Shown here: positions 35,912 to 47,063 of the stretch, in pieces
Numbering within the stretch: the stretch's first letter is position 1
Layout of the letters: every line of letters begins with the position of its first letter
Source of the DNA: Ophioceras dolichostomum
Lineage: Eukaryota; Ascomycota; Sordariomycetes; Magnaporthales; Ophioceraceae
Reading direction: 5' to 3'
DNA length: 64,000 bases
NCBI GenBank assembly: GCA_003049485.1
Contig: PYST01000108.1
Span: forward strand, 771-64,770
Position numbers and translations under genes: made by a program
The notes under the pieces: model-generated
What the model was told of the DNA's origin: nothing
Databases searched by the model: none
The model's input: the letters and a program-made list of their open reading frames with translations, nothing else

Positions 35912-37150
35912 TCACCACCGCCTGGCACGACGCCCAGGTCGACTTTCCCACGACGATTGCAGCCACCTCCTCCACGGCCCCCACCACGAATCATCGTCGT
36001 CATCATCCTCGTCGACATATGCGTCCAGCCCGTTCTTCGCCAAGAACTTCTCCAGCAGCCTGGCGACTTTGCCGTTCGACATGTCCGCGAACGGGATGTG
36101 CGTCGCCCCCTTGATGCCCGCGTCGTCGCCCAGCATCAGGACCTCGGCGTTCCCGCCGAACCGGTTGATCAGCTCCGCGCACTGTCTCGACTGCACCACG
36201 GAGGTGCTGTTCGCCTCGCGGTGGTCGCCCCACACGAACTGTATCGCCGTCAGGCGCGCCAGCCGGGAGAACTCCTCGGGCGGCACCACGACGGGGCCGA
36301 AGCCCCAGGTGTGGTTCGCCGTGATGTTCATGGCCGACAGAGTGTCGGGGAGGTTGGGAAACACGTAGCCTATGCTCTCGTACGCCACGATGCCCTTGAT
36401 GTTGCGCGCGCGGCTCTTCGTCGCCGTCAGCTGCGCGCGCAGGCCGCCCGCGGAGTTGGTCAGGTACACGACCGATTCGCCGATTTTCCCCGAGTCGGCG
36501 GCCACGGCGGCCGCGGACGACTGCAGGTCCACGTTGGCGTACGTGTCGAACTCGTCGTAGCGCGCGCTCGTGGCCATCTTCCAGGCGGCCTCGGAGTCCG
36601 TGGGGAACTGCACGTCGTCCCACCACTCCCTGTAGCGGGGGCCGAAGTTCCAGGCGACGAAGTTGCCCTCGTCGCGGTAACCCGGGACGTAGGTCACGTT
36701 GACGCACGCCCAGTTCGCACGGCCGACGCGGGGGCCGTCCCAGAGGTAGACGGGGTAGCGGCGGCGGAGGAACTTGTCCTTGTACCCTTCGCCACCGTCC
36801 CATCGGTTCTGCCAGACCTGCGTGCTGGACGAGTGCCACATCACGAGGCTGGTCTTGCGGGGGGTCCGGGGCGTGAAGTACTCCATATAGCCGTGGTCGC
36901 AGGAGAGGGACTGGCTGGCGTTTTCTGGGTTGCGGATCGTGGTGCCGCCGATTTGGAAGCCGCCTGAGCGGTCGAGGACGATCGGGCGGCTCCGCCAGGC
37001 TGCGTCTTCGGCGTCTTCGTCTGCCGAGTTGGCGTCACGGGGACTGGCATGTCTTGCGCTGGCGAGGGCGCTACATGAGAGAAGTAATAGGAGGATATGG
37101 AGCAGGCGCTTGGCCTCCAAAGCCCTAGATCTGGGTGATCGTCCCCCCAT
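35912..37150 (-). CDS. Secreted alpha/beta hydrolase (esterase-like)
   Basis: An intronless frame of 412 aa from ATG at 37150. Residues about 15-33 form a hydrophobic signal peptide (RLLHILLLLLSCSALASA). The mature part has the pattern of a fungal and bacterial hydrolase group: GGFQIGGTTIRNPENAS, SLVMWHSSSTQVWQNRWDGG (oxyanion region) and YPVYLWDGPRVGRANW. The putative nucleophile elbow reads YLTNSAGGLRAQ, i.e. T-N-S-A-G rather than G-x-S-x-G. Candidates for the acid and base are VLMLGDDAG and the His of GATHIPFADMS. The tail is strongly acidic then basic and Trp-rich (DDDDDDSWWGPWRRW). Several N-x-S/T sites fit secretion. Substrate unknown. Confidence 0.75.
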   Translation of the reverse strand: MGGRSPRSRALEAKRLLHILLLLLSCSALASARHASPRDANSADEDAEDAAWRSRPIVLDRSGGFQIGGTTIRNPENASQSLSCDHGYMEYFTPRTPRKTSLVMWHSSSTQVWQNRWDGGEGYKDKFLRRRYPVYLWDGPRVGRANWACVNVTYVPGYRDEGNFVAWNFGPRYREWWDDVQFPTDSEAAWKMATSARYDEFDTYANVDLQSSAAAVAADSGKIGESVVYLTNSAGGLRAQLTATKSRARNIKGIVAYESIGYVFPNLPDTLSAMNITANHTWGFGPVVVPPEEFSRLARLTAIQFVWGDHREANSTSVVQSRQCAELINRFGGNAEVLMLGDDAGIKGATHIPFADMSNGKVARLLEKFLAKNGLDAYVDEDDDDDDSWWGPWRRWLQSSWESRPGRRARRW

Positions 37151-40100
37151 ACTCGCCACATGCACAGATGACGACGGCGGGGGTGGCGACGACTACTTCA
37201 AAAGGATCCTGGTCCAGCTTAGGACATCATGGGGCAGCTAGCAGCTTTTCTCTTGCCGGGAGGAACCATGATGCCCCTCATCTCATCTCACCCAGGCTGT
37301 GTGCGGTGCAGTCCGTTATTATACTCCAGACCCGACCATCTAGAGACATAGCGATGGAGACGGGGTGATTCAGAATGATTCAGCAAGTCTTGGTGATGAC
37401 ATCGGAACCATACATCTCTTCTGCCGGTAAGACTGCAGATATTGTACGCCTAATACCGTCCGGTGTAAGATGCACACACGGGAAGAGTTGGGCTGGGCAC
37501 GACGGCCTGGAGGGATCAGGGAGTCGCGGTATTGGTTGGATGCGGCCAGTGTCCCATCCGGGTAAAGGTCATCATGCTTGGTACCTCTCGCTCGCGACGT
37601 CAACCCGTCAACACCTATCTCAGATGGCCCCTCTCCTTTTCTCAGTAGCAGAAGGGCTCCTCTCCTTTTCTCAGTAGCAGAAGGGCTCCTCTCCTTTTCT
37701 CAGTAGCAGAAGGGCTACCGGCAGTCATATATAGTATTGGAGGAAGGTCGACTCTTCCCCGCATTCTGATCCCTGCCTAATCTGTGGAGGCTGCACGCGA
37801 GGCGGCATGGTGCAGACAAAAGATCTATACGCCCCTTTATCCAGGCGGACGTGATCTTGGGTGTAATATTTCTCGGAATAAAAGAGAAAGACGGGAGGGA
37901 AGCACACAGCTGTAGCTCTCTGTTGAGATCCAGCACCGTGTACCCGGGAACGACGGCAGTCGACAAAGTAGTGCGGCGAAAACAGACCGATTAGCGGTGT
38001 GCTTTGTTGAAAGCGCCCCGAACTGCCCAGGACCGGGCGTCGGAGCTGGAGGCGTCGCGCCGAGGCCGGGGAGAGCAAGGAGACTGTCGGAACCCGGAAG
38101 CAGAAACGTGGCTGTCCGGGATCAGCTGTACTTGCCCGCAACCTTATCCAAAAGAAGCAACAACAATAAAGACACCCTCATCAACGTTTTAGAGGCCGTC
38201 TGTTACCAACCCCTGCTGTGCTCCGTTCGGCAGCACCGGAAGGATTTCACGATTCTTTCTTTCATTCTTTCTTCTTTCTTTTCCTTCTTTTCCATTCACG
38301 ACAAGAGGGACAAGTGTGGTGATCATCAGCCAGCATTTCCGCATCGCATTGACGAGAGAGCAAGGGTCTTGTTTGGTGCTTGGTCATACAGCGTCTCGTC
38401 TCCGACCGATTGGAATCTGTCGGACTTCAGACGTTCCTTTTCCCACTCACACATTTCCCCGAGCTGAGGACTCAGGAGAGAAAGAGACAAATCGTCTTCG
38501 TCAAAAAGAGTCCTTTGACCAACCAGAGGCGCTGACTGACATCCTGGAAGCCTGTGGGTAAGCGGCGTCGATCAGCACCTGTGCGGCGCGGGTTCAAGCA
38601 AGGATGATGGATCACCCTTGGCTTGTTTCCAGGTTCTGGACCTGCCTCTTTTCCACCAGAATTCTTGCAACGAGAAGAGGCCACAAAGTCGAAAGACAGA
38701 TTTGGCAAGCAAGCTGGCAGAGCTGGCAGGCAGGAACTGCTGAGATCGGGAAACCGAGAGCAGAAAGACTTCTAGCGAAGGGATTCGCACCTTCGCCGCC
38801 TGGAGAAGAGTCTCATAATGGGCCATCAGACTGGTCCTGAGGATGGCCCTAGCTGCTCCCTTGTCAATCTGCTGACGCTTCGACGCGCACTTCGCAATGA
38901 AAGAGACGATGCTGTGTCGGCGGCTCCTGCTCACCGTTGCATAATTTCTTTTCATAAAGCCAGGTCATCGAGTAGACCCGGCCGGATACATCCGCCGGGC
39001 CCCGGTCCGTCTGTCGGTGCTAAACCGACCTTCTGGTCTGCCCGTCCGTGGCTTTGCGTTCGGTTGTGCAACCAACCAGATACGTAAGCACAGTCATGCC
39101 TTCCATAAAAACTTCGAGGGTTCCTCTATCTCGTGATGACCTCGAACCCAGGCCAGGCCACGCACTCTTTTATGATCATCACGATATGCACATTTGTACC
39201 ACACTGTTCTCGACGACTTCTCTAAGAAATATCGAAGCCTAGCTGTGTTCAACCTTGTTTCCCAAAAGGGGAAGGGGCCGCAGCAGCCGCACCCCTGCAG
39301 TGGCGTGAACGAGGGGGAGGGAGGTCCGTCTGTGCGTCCAATGAGGCAGGCAGGCAGGTCACCGGAACGGCAACCGTCTTTCGCCGGCCCATGGTAACGA
39401 CTAGGTGACCTGATGCGATGTCTGCGTTGTCTGCGACTGTTTCTGGCCGGGGAACCCCCGGCTGAGCACCGTTATTCGGTGGTGGCTAAGTGATGGAAAC
39501 TTCGCCGTCGTTAATGCGTGCGGACTTTGCTCCCTCTTGGTCTTTCTTCCTCTTCAAACACGAGATCAATGGGATGCCAGCCACCACCAAGAGGAGAGGA
39601 GATGAAAAAGGAGGCCGGTGTGGATGTCTATGCATGCTCTCAGCGTAGTGTTTTTGCCTGTCGGTATGCCTGTCAGAGTCAAGCAAGCAAGGTAGGGAGG
39701 TCAGGTAGTCAGCAAAGCCCTATTCCCTCGAGGCATATCCTGCGAGGGCCGAGTGCGAGGAGAGGAAGGGGAGGGAGTGACATTGGGAGGGAGAATGTGA
39801 GAATGATGATGCATGGTGGCTTGACACGAGGTCCTGATGATACCCTTCCATCAGTTTCAAAGGCACTCTCCTGCCATCACTCCCTCGCCATCCACGCCGG
39901 CGGTATGGCCCGTGTGCCCCGAATGAGGTTCTGGATTCGCTCGGTCATGATTCCCATACGGGCGAAAGAAGAGAAGCTTCATTTCCTCTCCTCTTCGCCC
40001 CCATCCGACCAACCCCTGCGGCTGAGTCTGTCAGTCTGCTCCCCCCCTCGTCATCGTCCCCGTCCCCTCGGATACAGACAATGCAAGGCTAGCACGCGGC

Positions 40101-40567
40101 CAACTGTGCCGAGATGGGGGAAAGAAAAATCCAGGATCCAGGACCTGGGGCTCTCGCTTAAGAAGAGCAGGCATATCTCTTCCCCGACACCGAAAATGGG
40201 ACCATCTATCCACCGCTCTGCTTCCCCGTCCCATGCCTAGACCAAGGTGGCTCATTCATCTGTAGTCTGATCTTTGCGATAACAAAAAACACGCACTTTC
40301 TTCCCCGGACCCTGAGGAAGAGACCGAGACCCATCTTTTTTACTCTTCCTTTCCCGCTCCCCACGTCCTTGCTTGCATATTCCATCCCGTCTCCCGAAGC
40401 CAAACTTAGCTACACACAGCAGCTGGGAGCAATAGTGCCATCGACCATATCAACATCCACAATATTGTTGTTAACGGAGCCTCCTCGTCTCGCCAGACTT
40501 TCTTTTTGTCTTGCCTCGTTGCCGTCCACTTTCCTTTCCAGCTGTGCATGGTCAAAGGTCTTTCAAA
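37151..40567. other. Long gene-free region (3.4 kb)
   Basis: No supported gene on either strand. It holds a 29-bp tandem repeat (37629-37716) and a pyrimidine-rich tract of ttct/cttt runs at 38249-38297, typical of fungal promoters. The distal part upstream of 40568 may include a long leader or leader introns of the rhodopsin-family gene. Confidence 0.5.
37629..37716. repeat. 29-bp tandem repeat, three copies
   Basis: Units begin ctctccttttctcagtagca and recur at 37631, 37660 and 37689 with no mismatches seen over the repeated core. Non-coding minisatellite. Confidence 0.9.
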
Positions 40568-42184
40568 ATGGCGGACGGAGAGACAGTCGCGCCTCGGCTA
40601 ATATACGCCTTGGTCATCATGGACCTCGTGGCCCTCGCGTTCATGCTGCTCCGCTTCGGTTGCAAGTGGAAGGGCCGCACGAAGGCTTCCCCCGAGGATT
40701 TCATATTGGCAAGCTCATGGGTACATTTTTCTTCCTTCAATCGTATTATCACCCACCAAGCAAGCTTGTTGCTCCACGAGCTGGCTAAGCTGGCTAGCTA
40801 ACAAGACCGATACATTCCATCCACGGGGAAATCGATAATAGGTCCTGCTCATCGCATACACAGGAATCATCATCTCTGCGACAGAATACGGCATCGGCCG
40901 CCACCTAAGCGAGCTCAGGGACAAGCGCTGGATGACGATGGAGGCGCACAAGCGCGTGGCGGCGGCGGACTTCTTCGCCATCGTCTCGCTCGCCGTCAGC
41001 AAGTCGTCCTTCGCCGTCACGCTGCTCCGCCTGACCTCGTCGCGGCTGCACAAGGCGGTCCTCTGGTTCATCATCGCCACCACCAACCTCTCGCTCTGGC
41101 TTTCGGCGGTCCTCATCTTCGCCATGTGTACCCCAGTGGCGAGGATTTGGGACCGCAAGGTTCCGGGGACTTGTCTTGATGCCAGGATGGTTGTGCGATA
41201 TTCGCAGTTTGCAGCTGGTGAGCCGCCACTTTGGAGATTCAGTTGACATCTACCTCTGCCATGAAGCGATCTCGAAGCTAACCATACGCTCCTCACCTGC
41301 TTCGCTGCACCATCGGTATATATAGCCTGGTCCGCTGCCATGGACTTTGTTCTCGCTGCGTTACCCTGGATCCTGATCTGGGGCCTCAACATGAGGAAGC
41401 GGGAGAAATTTGTCGTTTGCGTGACGATGAGCCTTGGTGTCCTGTACGTCAATGCCCTTCTGGCCAACTGCCAATATTTTTCTCTCCCACGTTCCAGTCA
41501 TAGGCCGAGTCCCTGACATCTCGTACGTATCATTTGCAGCTCCGGGATCACGGCCATCGCCAAAACGACACAGATCGATCGTCCTATAATGATGACAGAC
41601 TGGACGTGTAAGTCAAGCCACCGCTACCCCTGCCATCGCATCCCCTCAGTCATCCGACACTAGCTCTCGCGGGGAGAAATAAACCTACTTGGTGAACGAC
41701 GAGCGCTAACCGAAACCATGTGCCTCTGATATCAGACGGCGTAATTGACGTCCAAATCTGGAGCGCCGCCGAGACCGCCGTGGTGATCATGGCCGCATCA
41801 GTGCCCTTCCTCCGGCCCGCCATCAAGGAGATCGCCAACAGCCGCGGCTCCAACGGCGGGCCCGGCAGCCGCGCCTTCAAGCTGAACCGCATCAGCACGT
41901 ACAAGGGCGACCCTGACGCCGATGACGACAACCAGCATTCGCCCACGCTGGACGCGAACCACCACAGCAGGAGCGCGGACACTCTTGCGAGATACAACAG
42001 CAGCAACAGCAGCAGAAGCAGCAGCAGCGGCAGTAGTCCAACGCCTCCAGGGTCTGTTTCTCCTCCTCATCCTGGGACGCCGGTGCATGAGGCTGAGTAC
42101 GGCAGGATGGCGGATGCGACGAGGGAGAAGATGGCTACCCGCTATCCTTATTATGAGAGTGATGATCCTGAGAGTCAGAGGTGA
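40568..42184 (+). CDS. Fungal rhodopsin-domain (Pth11/SAT4-like) seven-TM membrane protein
   Basis: Five exons (40568-40720, 40842-41217, 41326-41443, 41540-41607, 41736-42184); all splice sites are canonical and the sum is 387 aa in frame. Seven hydrophobic segments can be followed, with the family landmarks: EDFILASSW near TM2, YGIGRHLSEL, KSSFAVTLLRL, CTPVARIWD...PGTCLDARM in the third extracellular loop, MDFVLAALPWILIWGLNM, and TDWTYGVIDVQIWSAAE before the last helix. The C-terminus is a Ser-rich cytoplasmic tail. Members include putative receptors (Pth11-like) and proteins inside metabolite clusters; most have no known ligand. It sits alone with 3.4 kb of empty DNA upstream, which suggests complex regulation. 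Confidence 0.88.
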
Positions 42185-43450
42185 GGAGGCGCGTTTTGAG
42201 GGCTGTGCGTAGGAACCTAGTCGCAGCTGTCAGGGCCCCTGACTCTCGAGGTTTCTCCTTTCTTATTTCCCCCGCGGTCTCTCTGTTTTCTTGGATGGGA
42301 TGGATGCCATTTTCCTTGATGATCTCACTTGATCTCAACACTGTTTTATGACCCGGAGCCCCCCTAGCTAGACGGACTCCTTGATGATTTTCTTGTTCTT
42401 ATTTTTTTTCTTCTTTTCTTTTCTTTTCCCCCTTTCCTGTCTACAAGTTTAGCAATATCGGATTGTACGATGGGCTGAAATGTATTCTTAGCGTGGAGTT
42501 ATCGGGGCCGGCGATGGACCCAAGGCCAGGGAAGGGATGGATGGACGGATAGCATTTTGGAATTTGATAAAAACAGATATTTTCCTTAGGTAGGCTACCA
42601 AGGGATACCGTAATAGGATGATCTCGCCGGGAAGACACCAATGTATGGTTTTCATCCACGTCGCAACATTCCGCATAGGTGAATTGCTAGGCTCTTCTAT
42701 TCCTTCGGAGTGAAGAAAGGTTACAGGCTCGGGTCTGTATGTCTTTCATCGCTGTTGGTTGTGGACATCATCCACGCAACTCGATCCGAATCTGCAGGGA
42801 GGCTGGTGGACGCTCGTCTTAAGATTTTTTTTGGGTTCCAGGCTATCCTAACACAGTGGTTAGACAATGTGACCCTTCCCGTCCGTCCGGCTCCGATGTT
42901 GCAATCAACCTGTGGACCGTTCTGTCGGTGATGTTGACGTTGACGGCTCGAGGTATGTGACAGCCTCACGTGATTGCCCCACGTTGATGCTCCCGAGCTG
43001 ATGGCGAGCCGAACCTAAAAACCCCACCAAGAAGTTCTTAAACATATTTTCATGCAAGGAACAAGGGTTGCTGCTGGGGCGGCCCAGCCAGCGAGGGCTG
43101 ATCATCCATTTCTATTCTTTTTTTTGCAAACTACCTACCTTCCTAGGTATGTAGACTTTCGATATTCGTCGCACATATTGGGCATACCCTACTACTACTC
43201 TTCAAGTCCTTCTCCGAACCATTCGAGCTTCCCTCGCTAATCTCAGTCCGTTGCTACTGGATAGAATGTGCCGGATGGACGAATACCCCCTACAATATCT
43301 TAATTCGCTTTGGGGAACTTATCTAACCTGAGGTCTGCTCCTCGGCCCCGCCACATCTCTCGGGTCTTCCAGTCCGGCTTCACGACCCCTCCTTGCGAGC
43401 ACACCAGAGCAAGAAACTTGCAATTGCGGAACTCGCACCCGTATTCGATC
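42185..43450. other. Intergenic region
   Basis: About 1.3 kb with a T-rich stretch after the rhodopsin gene (42390-42430) and no supported gene. Confidence 0.5.
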
Positions 43451-45819
43451 ATGGCGAAGAAGAAGAAGAGCGGAAACGCTGGAGGCAATGCCGGTGGAGA
43501 GTCCAGCGCTCCCAGAGATCCTCCCTCGACCACCACAACTACTGGACTGACCCCGTCCTCGGAAGCTCCCCCACAACCAAGTAAGGCTTACGGTATGAAG
43601 ACAGCAATGTCAAGCGGCGACGGCATGCCCTTAATAATATGTAGGAACAAGTAAGCTGCTCTGTTCCACTCCCCGCTCCATCCCGCCCCCGCAGCATCCT
43701 CGAGCAGTCGGTCCTAACTTGTGCGCGGATCTGAAGGCATTGGCGATACATATCCTCGTTTCACGGGCCATGGTTGCAGCTACCCCTCGAGGGTCTCGAG
43801 TCGCTCGCCCATTCCAACTACAACAGCCCCCGGCCGCGACCGATCGACGCTGGTGTTTTTTTCGACCTGGTGAAGATTCGCAGGCTCGTGGGCGAGGCCA
43901 CACCCCTGACGGTCAACGCGGCCAACGGGTTGGGACCGGGAACGATGAAGCTGAGCCACGAGCGCAAGCATCGCATGCGTGACCAGGCGACCAAACGGCT
44001 ATCCCAGGCGTACCACATCGACGAGATCGCGACCAGCGTGGTTATCATGCAGGGCACGACGAGCCTCGAAACTGTGGCAGAGCTCGTGCTGGACAAAAAG
44101 GCGGACGACCCCGACGCGAAGTACGTGCATTTCTTCCACGAGAAGATACCTTCGCGGCATGTGGTTGAGTCGACCCCGTTCGACCCCCTGAACGACATAA
44201 TAGCCGCCCGCCCGGTGGAACCCGAACCTCTGCGCACGAGGGCCGTCCTGCGAATCTTTGCCGAGGATTTCGAGGGTGCCATTGCAGACCTAACTTCGGC
44301 CGTACAACTTATGCGATATCACCGACCCGCGCACAATGTTCGTGACGAAATCGTCGGGTTACCATCCACTGCGGCTGGCGGGGCGGCTAGACGGACGCAT
44401 GAAATCAGGTTGACGGAGGAGGAACAACCGACAAGTCTGGAGATGCAACTACTGTTCTTGAGAGGCGGGGCTTATTTGTCACGCGCATCTCAGTTGGTGG
44501 ACGCCGCCCTGGGCTCCTCAGATAAGTCCAACAGGGCTGAGAAGGACACAGGCAGGACGGGCGGTGAGCCACAAGGCGGGGACAGTCATCAAACGCGACC
44601 ACCACAAGCTAACGGTGGGGGCCAACCCGTCGACGGGGCCGAGGGCGGCGGCAATGAGCAGTCACTGACAACGCCAGTTCCACCTGCAACACCCACCCCA
44701 GCCGAACTAGAGGCCAGGCGTCGTCAGGCGGAGGCCCGCAAGACGATGAAGACTAACGCCAAGCGGGCTCTCCGGGACTTCACCAACTTCCTCGACCACC
44801 TCGAGTACTCGCCCGACTTCCCACTCGAAGACTACGACGAGTTCGCGCGCAAAAACGGCCGGTCCGGCCAGCGGCACCGAGACCACATCAACGTGGCCGC
44901 CGAGGCCTACACGCACACGCTGTACAAGCTGTCCACCCTCTTCGAGGCGGCCCCGCCGCTGCAGCTGCCGTCCTACCCGACCGACTGGCTCAACGCTGAG
45001 GAGCAGCTGCAGCAGCAGGCGTCGCACCTCGCGCTGCAGGAGACGGCGCACCCGCCCTCGACCGTGCCCATCGAGTACATCACGTACCACCCGCTCATGA
45101 CCGACGCGCTCCACGCCGTCCTCCTCTGCCACGCCCTGCTGGGCACCTCCACGAAGGAGCTGCAGCGCCACGCCTACATGGTCGCCCGCCTGACCCGCGT
45201 CGCGGACGGCTACCCCATTTTCCAGTCCAGCCGCAGCCCCGCGCGTGCCGACTGGATCGAAATCCTCCGCCGCGTCGGAGGGCCCGACTGGCTGTCTCTC
45301 GAGGGCACCTGGGAGGCTCTATGTCGCCCAGCGTCCTTGCCCATGCCTCCAGGGTCTAGTAGCAATATCAACGCGAACACCCCGCCATCTTCAGGGCCTG
45401 CGAACCGCGCGCTCGAGGGCCCGGATAAGCCGTTGCCGGAGACGCCCTTCTCGCCCTCCTCCACCGACGCACCACAGCAAGCCGAGACCAAGACCGGAAC
45501 CTCCCTTGTTGTTTCTGGCGGTCCCGAGATCATCGGTACAAGCGTCAGCGGCGGCAAGCAGCTCACGGCCCGTCGCTGGGCGCAGTCGCAGGACGACGAC
45601 ATGCGCGACTACCCGATAGTGACGGAGCGGGCCGACTCCATCGCCAAGTGGGTGAGGGAGTCGCCGTCCCTGCCGCCGCTTGCGTCTGCGGGCGGGGGCG
45701 GGAAGAAGAAGAAGAAGCCGGCCGCTAAGTCTCCATTTGCCGCTGCCACGGCGACGTCGGCTGTGCCGTCACCTGGGGAAGAAGGGGAGGACGCCCTGCA
45801 GCCCGCGGTGGGTTCCTAG
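43451..45819 (+). CDS. Conserved fungal protein of unknown function (helical-repeat-like)
   Basis: Two exons: 43451-43650 and 43737-45819, with donor gtaagc, a tcctaac branch site and an AAG acceptor. The join restores a conserved-looking block, IICRNK-HWRYISSFHGPW-LQLPLEGLESL, across the intron, giving 760 aa. The N-terminus is a Lys-rich then Ser/Thr-rich low-complexity leader. The body contains AVFF/VFFDLVKIRRLV, LSHERKHRMRDQATKRLSQA, and a TPR-like helix pair LRIFAEDFEGAIADLTSAVQL. Later helices cover residues about 380-550, and a disordered Pro/Lys-rich tail carries KKKKKPAAK. The repeat-like helices suggest a scaffolding role. I know no biochemical function for the family. Confidence 0.78.
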
Positions 45820-47063
45820 AGAGGACCACCTCCCGGGCCCTCCTCTCTGCTCTCTTGTGCTCCTTCCTAGCTACACGGTGGGTAGGTAGGCATAGCTCGT
45901 TCCTTATTTCCATGTCTCGCGATACCCTATTTTATCTCTAGGCATTCATTCATATAGTATGCATTGATAGCGACGGTTGGTTGGTCGACGTCGCCGTAAC
46001 ACTTCGCGGGGCACATCCTTTTTTTTTTATCAGCATTCTTTGCGTCGCATCCACCAACCTCTTTTTCTCTCTCTCGCTTCGCCAACGGCGTCATGCCTGG
46101 CTCCTCTTCCTCTGTGTTTAAGCCGAAACACTTCCGGCGAAGCGTGCACGCTGGATGATGGTCGGCGTTGGGAAAAGGTCAGCCCCAAAACCATTGATGA
46201 GTGAGCTGGTGCAATCGAACAGACGCAAACTGAAAAGACAAGCAAGGAGGCAGAGGGAGGAAGAGCCTTTTCTCCTTCGTATCCCTATCGAAAGACTGCG
46301 CGGAAAATTATTGATTTTCCTTCAGCGACTGCATGGTGGAAAAATTTATGGTAAATACGTAGCGATCGTGAGTCGCGACATAGCGAAGTTAGGTGGTCAG
46401 ATCGCCTCGAGACATTTGACTGGACTGCGATGTCTCGAATGTACATGTTCGTCCATTGCATTGCGTGTCAGGATCGTTCTCTCTTTCGCGGTGATGTCGT
46501 GCGTAGGTATGTATCTCCCGTGCTAAGGATGGTCAAGAAAAGACAGACAATGGTCAGTGTTAGCCATCCGCTTATACACAGTCGCTCGCTGGTACCGCGG
46601 ACCTACCTCGAGTTTACCGATTCCAAGATTCATAACTAGGCGTTAATCACGAAAAAAGGGTCGCTACATTCCTTGCCTTGGTCTTGTCTTTTTATCTGGA
46701 AGCCTCCCTCGAGTAGTACACAGGGGGTATATAACGTCCCTTCCACCTCGCACCCGTCACAAGTAACGACAGTTACAACCACATCATTCCTCCTCCTTCG
46801 CGTCCAATTCTGTCCTGTATACCCAGCCAGACCCAATCCAAGCCCTAGATAGATGGTAGAAGAAAAGAAGTAGAGCGAAAAGATATCCGTGAATCCAAAC
46901 CAACGAAAGGAAAAAGAAGTCATCCAAAACGAAGTTGACGGGGTATGAAAAGGTTCCCAGCTAGTGGCATTCCCAGAAACTTCCATCCCATCAAACTCAC
47001 TCCCACTTCCCCTCCGGAGAAGAATATCGTCATCACACAACCACATCCACGGATCTCCCACAA
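45820..47063. other. Convergent 3' spacer
   Basis: About 1.2 kb between two converging genes. No supported gene; short frames only. Confidence 0.5.

Noticed and set aside
39518..40240. 240-aa plus-strand frame upstream of the rhodopsin gene
   Set aside because: Low-complexity Ser/Arg/Pro composition, no motif, no splice-supported extension; probably chance.
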